In this document: piece by piece, positions 38,160 through 46,411 of the stretch
How positions within the stretch are numbered: the stretch's first letter is position 1
How the letters are laid out: every line of letters begins with the position of its first letter
Source: Lachnospiraceae bacterium
GTDB taxonomy: Bacteria > Bacillota > Clostridia > Lachnospirales > Lachnospiraceae
Length of the DNA stretch: 48,913 nucleotides
NCBI GenBank assembly: GCA_024690885.1
Contig: JAILOI010000009.1
Coordinates: 1 to 48,913 of the forward strand
Direction of reading: 5' to 3'
Position numbers and translations under genes: made by a program
The notes under the pieces: model-generated
The model's input: only the letters and a program-made list of their open reading frames with translations
Database searches by the model: none
What the model was told of the DNA's origin: nothing

Positions 38160-39588
38160 CGTATTCCTTCGACTGTTGTTGATTTTGGGCTTGACCAGTG
38201 CTTTGGGCATGGGAGCCGTAGTGAATGAGCAATGGTTGCAGTCTCTGTATCATATGAAGTTCCAGCCGGCTGATTTGGCGGCCGGTGGAGAGAAACTGGA
38301 GAATCCGGATTGCGGATGGTATGAGATGTTTGGGTATGAGCTTTCCGACAATGGAAGCCTGCTGTCCTTGATTGCATCTCATATTCGTTCGGCGGATACG
38401 TCCAATGCTCTGGTACTGCTACAAGTGAACCTAAAGGCCTATGCTTCCGGTGATATCAGTGCGGCGGCGTTGGGCCAGCTGGATGATATTCTTCGCCTCT
38501 GGGAGGAGGAAGGTTACCATCTAATCTTACGGTTTGTCTATGATTGGGAAGGCCGGGGACTTGCTACAGAACCCGGGGAGCGCTCCATCATTGAGAGACA
38601 CATGCAGCAGGTGGCCGGGGTGGTGAATGCCCACAAAGACAGTGTCTATGTGGTACAAGGCGTCTGTATCGGTAATAATGGGGAGATGAATGCTTCCAAG
38701 TATATGGACCCTGAGGATTTGCGCAGCTTAATGAACACCTATGCCACTGCCTTAGACCCCGAGATATTTCTGGCGGCACGGACCCCGGAACATATTCGAA
38801 TCATACGTAAATCCGAGACACCGCTGTCACAGGAGGACGCCGGTCATGAGACCATGGATGCACGTCTGGGCTTGTTTGATGATGGGATGCTTGGCTCCGA
38901 AACGGATTTGGGTACCTATGGGGATGCGGATTATCCCCTGGATGCGGAGTTTGCCGGGAAGAAAAGCCGGCAGCAGGAGCTGGCTTATATCAATCAGCTG
39001 TGTCGCTATGTCCCCTGTGGTGGGGAATGCGTATACGATACCCCTTATTCCGACGGAGCGGCGGCCATTGAGACACTGAATACCATGCATGTCAGTTATT
39101 TAAACCAGATGTATGATCCGACGGTACTTGCGAAGTGGAAAAGAACTGCTTACAACGGTGGGGAAGCGGGATTTGCCGGGAAAAGTGTCTATGATTACAT
39201 TGGTACCCACCTGGGATATCGCTATGTGGTAACGGATGTGACGGCAGCTCATGAGCTTCTGGGAGCGTCGGATACCACGGTTACGATGCACGTCACCAAC
39301 GTGGGATTTGCTCCTGCGTATCGGAGGTATGATTCCGCTTTGGTTTTGTACAATGAAGCGGGAGATGTGGTGTTAGAGCAGCCGGTGGAGGTTGATAATC
39401 GCAGTTGGCAACCGGGGGAGGAAATCTCTCTGGAAATGCATCTGCAACCGGGAAGTTTGGAACGCGGACGTTATCTGTTGTATTTCCAACAACAAGATGG
39501 AGGAAGCAAGCAATGGATTTCCTATGGCAATGGTACAACGACAGACCATCCCGGCGTATATTTAGGAACGATGGAACTTAAGGATTGA
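38152..39588 (+). CDS. DUF4832/DUF4874-type protein with N-terminal signal anchor
   Basis: MRNVFLRLLLILGLTSALGMGAVV; NPDCGWYEMFG…GVCIGNNGEMNASKY…LFDDGMLGSETDLGTY; paralogue of the preceding CDS; start moved to ATG at 38152. Confidence 0.75.
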   Translation: MRNVFLRLLLILGLTSALGMGAVVNEQWLQSLYHMKFQPADLAAGGEKLENPDCGWYEMFGYELSDNGSLLSLIASHIRSADTSNALVLLQVNLKAYASGDISAAALGQLDDILRLWEEEGYHLILRFVYDWEGRGLATEPGERSIIERHMQQVAGVVNAHKDSVYVVQGVCIGNNGEMNASKYMDPEDLRSLMNTYATALDPEIFLAARTPEHIRIIRKSETPLSQEDAGHETMDARLGLFDDGMLGSETDLGTYGDADYPLDAEFAGKKSRQQELAYINQLCRYVPCGGECVYDTPYSDGAAAIETLNTMHVSYLNQMYDPTVLAKWKRTAYNGGEAGFAGKSVYDYIGTHLGYRYVVTDVTAAHELLGASDTTVTMHVTNVGFAPAYRRYDSALVLYNEAGDVVLEQPVEVDNRSWQPGEEISLEMHLQPGSLERGRYLLYFQQQDGGSKQWISYGNGTTTDHPGVYLGTMELKD

Positions 39589-39605
39589 TACGGAGATTTG
39601 AGACT

Positions 39606-41141
39606 ATGGAGTCACGCTCACGCACGGAAAATTCAGCGAGAAATTCTTCCGTTGCATTGATATCACAACTGTTATCCCTGCTGATGGGATTCTTACTTCG
39701 GATTGTGTTTACCCACACCCTAAGCAAGGATTATGTGGGAGTCAATGGCTTGTTTTTGGATATTATCTTCATTCTCTCCCTATCGGAATTGGGCGTGGGA
39801 AGTGCCATTACCTATGCACTATACGGACCCATTGAACGGCAGGATATCGAAAAACAAAAAAGCCTGATGGCTCTATTCCGGAAGTTTTATCACGGCGTCG
39901 CATTACTGGTACTGGCGCTGGGATTGCTGCTGATTCCTTTTATGGATGTCATCATCAAGGAACCGCCGGAAGTGAATCACCTGACGCTGATTTATCTGTT
40001 TTATCTGGCCAATGCGGTATCCAGTTATTTTATGATCTACAAGCGGACCTTGATGGACGCCCATCAGCTGTCCTATATTGGTACGCTGTATATGACAATA
40101 TCCTGGGTGATTCAGGACGCCATCCAGATTGTGGTACTTCTTACCACCCACAATTTTATTTTGTATTTATCCATCAATCTGGTGACCACCATCACCACCA
40201 ATATCTTAATTTCCAGGAAGGCAGATCGGATGTATCCCTTCCTCAAGGAGAAGCAGGTGGCAGCGGTTCCAAAGGAGGAACTGTGTGAAATCAAGCGCAA
40301 TGTGGGTGCCATGTTTTTACACAAGATGAGTGCTGTTATTGTCAATAATACGGACAATCTGTTAATTTCCGCCTTCGTTGGTATTGTCAGCGTTGGAAAA
40401 TATTCCAATTACCTGCTGATTACCCAGTCCTTGCGCACCATTGTGAAAAACTTCTTTCAGGGGATTATGGCAAGTGTGGGAAATCTGGGAGTATCCAAAG
40501 ACCGGATGCGCCTGGGTGAGATTTTTCACACCACCTTGTTTGTGAATCAGTGGGTGAGCTGCTTTTGCACCATTATGTTGTTTGAGATTTTCAACCGCTT
40601 CATCGCCATCTTTTTCGGTGCGGTGTATGTGTTTGAACTGCCGGTGGTGGCAATGATATGTATTAATTTCTATTTGGGTTCTCTGCGGGAAGGCATCCTG
40701 GTGTTTCGGGATTCCCTGGGGGTTTTCTGGTACGATCGCTACAAGGCCGTGGCTGAAGCTGTGGTGAATCTGGTGGCCTCCATCATTTTGGCAAAACTAT
40801 ACGGAACCGCCGGAGTATTTCTTGGCACCATCATTTCCACCTTAAGTACCTCGGCCTGGGTGGAGCCCTATGTGCTGTATAAGTATCGCCTGCAGCGACC
40901 GGTATGGGAATACTGGAAGCGGATGTTATTATATGTGCCGGTGGGGGGTGTGATTTTTGCCCTGACCCACAGCATCTGTTCCTTGTACCGGGGTAGCCTC
41001 TGGCAGGAACTTCTATACCGTGCGGGAATTTGTTTGATCCTTCCCAATGTGTTGCTGTTGCTGGTGTATATGCGTAGCAGGGAGTTTCAATTTTTGTTGC
41101 AAAAAGGATGGTCCTTATGGAAGAATCGAAAAGAAAGCTAA
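39606..41141 (+). CDS. Oligosaccharide flippase / polysaccharide biosynthesis protein (MOP superfamily, Wzx-like)
   Basis: NSSVALISQLLSLLMGFLLRIVFTHTLSKDYVGVNGLF; multiple TM helices. Confidence 0.85.
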   Translation: MESRSRTENSARNSSVALISQLLSLLMGFLLRIVFTHTLSKDYVGVNGLFLDIIFILSLSELGVGSAITYALYGPIERQDIEKQKSLMALFRKFYHGVALLVLALGLLLIPFMDVIIKEPPEVNHLTLIYLFYLANAVSSYFMIYKRTLMDAHQLSYIGTLYMTISWVIQDAIQIVVLLTTHNFILYLSINLVTTITTNILISRKADRMYPFLKEKQVAAVPKEELCEIKRNVGAMFLHKMSAVIVNNTDNLLISAFVGIVSVGKYSNYLLITQSLRTIVKNFFQGIMASVGNLGVSKDRMRLGEIFHTTLFVNQWVSCFCTIMLFEIFNRFIAIFFGAVYVFELPVVAMICINFYLGSLREGILVFRDSLGVFWYDRYKAVAEAVVNLVASIILAKLYGTAGVFLGTIISTLSTSAWVEPYVLYKYRLQRPVWEYWKRMLLYVPVGGVIFALTHSICSLYRGSLWQELLYRAGICLILPNVLLLLVYMRSREFQFLLQKGWSLWKNRKES

Positions 41142-42385
41142 CAACTGCACAAGTGCGATTCCTCAATCTGATGAAGGCCTGGTTTTTGCAGGAAGAGGAA
41201 GGGGTCTTCTCGGAGTTTAGCGACGCAGAGATTGGTGGCGTGGTGGCCATTGCGCGAGAGCAGGGACTGCTGGGATTTGTTTATGCCTATCTCTATACCT
41301 ACCACCGCAATCGTGTTTCTACCAAGTGGCTGGATGCCTTGCAACGGGAAATTAAGCCACTGATTACCAATAACTACAGTTTATGGCAGCAAACCATCCA
41401 TCTGTTTCGCAAGATTCATGAGGCAAAGCTGCCCTGCCTACTACTCAAGGGACCGGCAATCGCAAATTATTATTCCATTCCGGAGTTGAGAAAATCCGGC
41501 GATGTGGATTTGTGGATGTATCAACCGGATACGCCGGCCGCCCGTGGGGAAGTGTATTACGGGCAGGATTTCATAACCTTGAATGAACTGCTGAAGGCCG
41601 ATGGTTATGTAACCAACCCCAGCCAGCATGCCAATCATCACATCGGTTATCTGAAGGACGGCTGTGGAGAAGTGGAAGCCCATGCCTTGTGGATGGAGGA
41701 TTTTCACAAGCATTGGGTGAATGAAGAAATTGCCTCCTACGCCCAGAGTGCCTATCAGCGGGCTATGGAATTGGAGTTATTCCCGGGAGAACACATCAAA
41801 ACCTTAGCACCCGGGGATTTAGCGCTGCAGATGTTGTTACATATGTTGCAGCATTATCTGACCCAGGGCTTTGGATGGAAGTTTCTCTGTGACTGGACAG
41901 CCATCTGGAATCATCCGGATACCATGGCAGCCATAGAGGAAGTGAAACAGAAGGTGAGGGACTGGCATCTGGAAACCTTTGTCAGTTATTGTTGTTGGAT
42001 TTCCAACAAATATTTGGGCATGAAGGATGCGCCGGCCCAGGCACTTTTGCTGCGGGAGGTGCGCGAGGACATTGCCATGGAATTGATGAGCGAGATGTTT
42101 GCGGCCGGTGAATTCGGTGACGGAGAAGAAGGCCGTATGGTGGCGCCGGAGGGCAAGGGGGTCCTTGGGCTGGTGATGGAATTCCATCATCAGATGCGCC
42201 GAAATCATTATGAAGCATCGAAATCCTATTGGAAGTGGCCCTATTTATGGGTGGTGACTTTGGTGGAATTCATTCGTAACAATCATGCCATACGAAATAC
42301 GTCCACGAGACAGATTATCGCCAATGCAAGACGGCGGGGAAAGCTTCGGAGACAAATGCAACTTTTTAAAGAAGACGGGCAGTAA
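41117..42385 (+). CDS. Nucleotidyltransferase family protein (PF14907-type)
   Basis: LLLKGPAIANYYSIPELRKSGDVDLWM motif; in-frame alternative ATG at 41108. Confidence 0.82.
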   Translation: MEESKRKLTTAQVRFLNLMKAWFLQEEEGVFSEFSDAEIGGVVAIAREQGLLGFVYAYLYTYHRNRVSTKWLDALQREIKPLITNNYSLWQQTIHLFRKIHEAKLPCLLLKGPAIANYYSIPELRKSGDVDLWMYQPDTPAARGEVYYGQDFITLNELLKADGYVTNPSQHANHHIGYLKDGCGEVEAHALWMEDFHKHWVNEEIASYAQSAYQRAMELELFPGEHIKTLAPGDLALQMLLHMLQHYLTQGFGWKFLCDWTAIWNHPDTMAAIEEVKQKVRDWHLETFVSYCCWISNKYLGMKDAPAQALLLREVREDIAMELMSEMFAAGEFGDGEEGRMVAPEGKGVLGLVMEFHHQMRRNHYEASKSYWKWPYLWVVTLVEFIRNNHAIRNTSTRQIIANARRRGKLRRQMQLFKEDGQ

Positions 42386-42397
42386 AGGGAGACAGAT

Positions 42398-42862
42398 ATG
42401 GAGAAGACAGATGTAGTGAAGCTGTTGCAAGAGGGGCAGACGGTGCAGATTATGCCCAAGGGGTTTAGTATGTATCCGCTGATTATTCCGGGACGGGATT
42501 CGGCGATTCTTCGTTCCATCGAAGATACGGAAGGTCATCGGGGCGATGTGGTGTTGTTTCGTCGGGAAGATGGAACCCTGGTGTTACATCGCATCTGGCA
42601 GGTGAGCAGCGCCGGTTACTTTTTCGTGGGGGACAATCAATTGGAAATTGAGGGCCCCATCAATCGTCGGCAGTTGTTGGGAATTGCATCGGGATTTGTG
42701 CGGAAGGGCAAAACCTTTTCCACAAAGCATCCCGCATATCGCATCATAAGTGGATTATGGCTTGTGTTGCGGCCGTTTCGCTATGTGATTGAAACGCCGG
42801 TGGCACTGGTAAGGAGAGCATATGGACATTGCAAAAAACTTTCTTCGGAAAAAATGCGGTGA
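42398..42862 (+). CDS. S24/S26 family (signal-peptidase-like) protein
   Basis: PKGFSMYPLI serine motif; RGDVVLFRREDGTLVLHRI histidine motif; VGDNQ. Confidence 0.82.
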   Translation: MEKTDVVKLLQEGQTVQIMPKGFSMYPLIIPGRDSAILRSIEDTEGHRGDVVLFRREDGTLVLHRIWQVSSAGYFFVGDNQLEIEGPINRRQLLGIASGFVRKGKTFSTKHPAYRIISGLWLVLRPFRYVIETPVALVRRAYGHCKKLSSEKMR

Positions 42863-43955
42863 GTATACGTACTTGCTGCCATATGGACAGGCCGTAGTGG
42901 AACAGGGCCGAAGCGTCAAGCTGGATGCCCATGCAACCCACCTGTTGGATGTGCTCTTAGAGGCAAAGAATGTGGAGGAAGCAACGCAGTCATTGCTGTC
43001 GCAGGGCGAGATGGAAGCGGACTTTCGTCATCTGATTGCGACATTAGAACAGGCCGGTGCACTTTCTGTGGATGAGGAGCCCCAGCTTTCGGTCAGGGAG
43101 GAGACGATGCGCTTTTCCATCGGTGGGCGGAGGATATCCTTCGTTGGGGCACCACGGTACGTGGCTCGGGAACTTTTGGATTTTTGCGTTGAGACTTCGG
43201 AGGATGCCCCGGATGGACGTTTTGTTTTGTGCGGCGGAAATCCGCCCCATCATGGAATGGGCGAAGTGTTGGTACATCACGAGGATTTACTGATTCTAAG
43301 AGAGGATGCATGGTTGTATTATCTCTATCCCAATCATCGGTATTTACGGGAGATGGTGATGGATGTGGATGGACAAGTGGCCAATGCGTATCTGCCCTTT
43401 TTGGATGAGGATACGCCGGCGGTAACAGCAGAGATTTTTCTTGCCATGCGCCAGGCCTTTTTCTATGGGGCCGCTCTTGCCAATCGGTATGCAATTCATT
43501 CTGCGTCCGTATTATATGAGGGGAAGGCCTATTTGTTTTCCGGTCCCTCCGGCATGGGGAAATCCACTCAGGCCAATTTATGGAAGCAGTGCTTCGGCAC
43601 AGAGATATTCAATGGGGATGTTAATCTTGTTTCCATAGAAGCAGACGGTGCCTATGTATGGGGACTGCCCTGGAACGGAACTTCCGGGATTTATCGGGAT
43701 GGCAGAGTGCCACTGGGTGGTATCATATATTTGCGGCAGTCGTTGGAAAATCAGGTGGAAGTGCCGGATGCGGGAGATCTGGTGGTAGCAACGGTACAGC
43801 GGTTGATTTCGCCAACCTACACCGAAGGACTGTATCAGAAGGCGTTTTCCTTTGCCAAGCAGCTGCAAGGGAAGATTCCCATGTGGCGGTTGTATTGCAA
43901 TCCCACGCCGCAGGCGGCAGAAATCATGAAGGAATGCATAGATGAATATCGTTAA
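42822..43955 (+). CDS. PqqD-like N-terminus fused to HPr kinase-like (HprK-like) P-loop domain
   Basis: YLLPYGQ…KLDAHATHLLDVLLEAKNVEEATQSLL; YEGKAYLFSGPSGMGKSTQANLWK; AAGGAG SD. Confidence 0.8.
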   Translation: MDIAKNFLRKKCGEYTYLLPYGQAVVEQGRSVKLDAHATHLLDVLLEAKNVEEATQSLLSQGEMEADFRHLIATLEQAGALSVDEEPQLSVREETMRFSIGGRRISFVGAPRYVARELLDFCVETSEDAPDGRFVLCGGNPPHHGMGEVLVHHEDLLILREDAWLYYLYPNHRYLREMVMDVDGQVANAYLPFLDEDTPAVTAEIFLAMRQAFFYGAALANRYAIHSASVLYEGKAYLFSGPSGMGKSTQANLWKQCFGTEIFNGDVNLVSIEADGAYVWGLPWNGTSGIYRDGRVPLGGIIYLRQSLENQVEVPDAGDLVVATVQRLISPTYTEGLYQKAFSFAKQLQGKIPMWRLYCNPTPQAAEIMKECIDEYR

Positions 43956-45702
43956 GAAATGTTATGAAAAAATGAAAGACGGCACCCTGAAGCGCATGGT
44001 GCAGGAGACCATCTGGATTTATGCCTATGCCAAGCGGTATTTTCCACAGATGGTGTTATATACCGCACTCGGAATGGGCGGTATCCTGTTAAGCTTTGGT
44101 TCGAGCCTGGTGTCCAAGGATATGATTGATATCATTACCGGACAGCGGGTGGGGGAGTTAATGAAGTACTTCCTCGTTACCATCGGACTTGCAGTGGTGA
44201 GTTTGCTTTTTACCCAGATTACCACCTTTTTGAATATGATCATCTCACAGAAGGTGGACAACGAGCTGCGCCAGGAGATGTTTGAAAAAATCATGGTGAC
44301 GGATTGGGAGAGCATTACCAAGTACCACAGTGGTGATTTGCTGGCGCGTTGGGCCGGCGACACCTCGTTGATTGCGTCCGGGTTATTAAACTATATTCCC
44401 AATGCCATTATGGCACTGTTGAAGTTTTTTGGTGCCTTGTTTATTGTGATTCGTTACGACTGGACCTTTGCCGTGTTTGCCCTGCTGGGTGCACCGGTGA
44501 GCTTGTTTATGTCCCGGTTTTTGATGTCACGCATGCGAAACAACAACGATCGTTCGGCCCAGATGCAGGCACGGATGAGCGGGTTTAACCAGGAGGCCTT
44601 CGTCAACATCCAAACCATCAAGGCCTTTGATTTAGTGCCACTGTATATTTCTTACTTAAAGGATATCCAGAAGGATTACTTGGAGATGCGGGTGGACTTC
44701 CAGAAGTTGTCCATGAAGACGTCCATCATTATGTCGGTGGTGGGCATGATTGTGTCCTACAGTTGTTATGGTTGGGGAATTTATCGTGTGTTTAGCGGAG
44801 CCATCACTTATGGAACCATGACCTTGTTTCTGTCCATGTCCGGAAATCTGACGGCGGCGTTGAATACCTTGATTTCCTTGGTCCCATCGGTGATTTCCAT
44901 GACGACTTCTGCAAGGCGACTGATGGATATCGAAGAGATGCCGACGGAGGATTATTCCAAGCGTTCCGAAGCATTGGCGTTTGCCGATGCTCACAAGCAG
45001 GAGGGAATTTCCGTAACGTTGGAACAGATGTCTTATACCTATCACACCGGTACCCATGTGTTTGAGAAGACCGGGTTTGAAGCCCATCCCCATGAGATTG
45101 TAGCTTTGGTTGGCCCCAGCGGAGAAGGGAAGACCACCATGCTTCGTCTGTTGCTTGCTCTGTTAAAGCCCCAGGAAGGACGCTGCATCCTCTCATCGAA
45201 CACCGGGGATGCACTGGAGATTGCGCCCTATTCCAGACAGTTGTTTGCTTATGTGCCCCAGGGCAATACCATGTTTTCCGGAACCATTGCGGAAAACTTA
45301 CGGAAGGTAAAGCCTGAGGCTTCGGAAGAAGAATTGCGTCAGGTGTTACAGATGGCTTGTGCCTGGGAATTTGTGGAGCAGATGCCGGATGGCATGTATT
45401 CCTCCCTGCAGGAGCGGGGCGGCGGTATTTCCGAGGGGCAGGCCCAGCGTTTATCCATTGCCAGAGCCCTGCTTCGGCAGGCCCCCATCCTTCTATTGGA
45501 TGAAGCCACCAGTGCCTTGGATGTGGAGACGGAGCGCCGGGTATTACGCAACATTATGAAGGATACCTATCCGAGAACCTGTATTGTAACTACCCATCGT
45601 CCCACGGTATTATCCATGTGCGACCGGGTATATGGTATTGCCGGAAAGCAATGTGTGGTACTAAGTCAGGAAGAAGTGCAGAAGCGCATTATGGATTTTT
45701 AG
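43942..45702 (+). CDS. ABC transporter with fused permease and ATPase domains (exporter type)
   Basis: Six TM region; Walker A GPSGEGKTT, signature ISEGQAQRLSIARAL, Walker B ILLLDEATSALD. Confidence 0.93.
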   Translation: MNIVKKCYEKMKDGTLKRMVQETIWIYAYAKRYFPQMVLYTALGMGGILLSFGSSLVSKDMIDIITGQRVGELMKYFLVTIGLAVVSLLFTQITTFLNMIISQKVDNELRQEMFEKIMVTDWESITKYHSGDLLARWAGDTSLIASGLLNYIPNAIMALLKFFGALFIVIRYDWTFAVFALLGAPVSLFMSRFLMSRMRNNNDRSAQMQARMSGFNQEAFVNIQTIKAFDLVPLYISYLKDIQKDYLEMRVDFQKLSMKTSIIMSVVGMIVSYSCYGWGIYRVFSGAITYGTMTLFLSMSGNLTAALNTLISLVPSVISMTTSARRLMDIEEMPTEDYSKRSEALAFADAHKQEGISVTLEQMSYTYHTGTHVFEKTGFEAHPHEIVALVGPSGEGKTTMLRLLLALLKPQEGRCILSSNTGDALEIAPYSRQLFAYVPQGNTMFSGTIAENLRKVKPEASEEELRQVLQMACAWEFVEQMPDGMYSSLQERGGGISEGQAQRLSIARALLRQAPILLLDEATSALDVETERRVLRNIMKDTYPRTCIVTTHRPTVLSMCDRVYGIAGKQCVVLSQEEVQKRIMDF

Positions 45703-45709
45703 CAAGAAA

Positions 45710-45737
45710 AAAGACAGAGGAGAAATCCTCTGTCTTT
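45710..45737. terminator. Bidirectional terminator between convergent genes
   Basis: AAAGACAGAGG-AGAAAT-CCTCTGTCTTT flanked by A/T tracts. Confidence 0.88.
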
Positions 45738-45743
45738 GTTTGA

Positions 45744-46202
45744 TTAATCGATGTTTGGATAATTTGGAGTGCCGGTTTTCTCGCAGTTTAAAATCACCGG
45801 AGACGGAGCACCAAGTGCAATGGTGGATGCCTGATCAGCTGCGTTTACAAATACCTTGTAGGTAACGGTATCTCCGGAGTATTCGCCATTGGCATGGTGG
45901 ATACGACGTACGGTTACAATATTACCGGATACGCTGACTTCGTAATTGCCGCTGCCTTCTGCGTAAGCACTCACAACAGGTGCACCGAAGGTGTACTGTA
46001 CGGTACAGGATTCGGAAAAATGGCTGACCGCACTGCTGTGTACCAAATGCATTTCATAGACATGAGAAGCACCGTTCCAATCCTGAACACTCTGTACGGA
46101 AACAGACCAACAGGTGGCTGTAGCGATGGAGCCGCTGGCTGCAAAAATGCTCTCTGACATGTCGTCACTCATAACTACTACTGGTTGTTCATAAGTCTTC
46201 AT
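45744..46202 (-). CDS. 152-aa protein with leader-like N-terminus; candidate substrate/precursor of the neighbouring PqqD/HprK/ABC module
   Basis: MKTYEQPVVVMSDDMSESIFAASGSIATATCWSVSV…; no Sec signal peptide; own strong promoter and terminator. Confidence 0.7.
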   Translation of the reverse strand: MKTYEQPVVVMSDDMSESIFAASGSIATATCWSVSVQSVQDWNGASHVYEMHLVHSSAVSHFSESCTVQYTFGAPVVSAYAEGSGNYEVSVSGNIVTVRRIHHANGEYSGDTVTYKVFVNAADQASTIALGAPSPVILNCEKTGTPNYPNID

Positions 46203-46257
46203 AAGCTAACTCTACCCCCGATTTCTCAAGTAATTTGTTATAAAAACACCCACTTAT

Positions 46258-46286
46258 ATTATATTGTTTCTGGAATTATGCGTCAA
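46258..46286 (-). promoter_or_regulatory. Near-consensus sigma-A promoter (TTGACG-N17-TATAAT) for the 45744-46202 gene
   Basis: -35 at 46281-46286 and -10 at 46258-46263, read on the minus strand. Confidence 0.85.
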
Positions 46287-46411
46287 TTCCCTTTTCCCGG
46301 TTCCTTGGCAAATGTGGATGAGTGGTCCTTTACCCAAACTTCCTAGATGATGAAAAAAATGGTAAAATAAGAAAAAGTGGAGTTTGCATGTTGCATGGTG
46401 AGGGGTCACAT

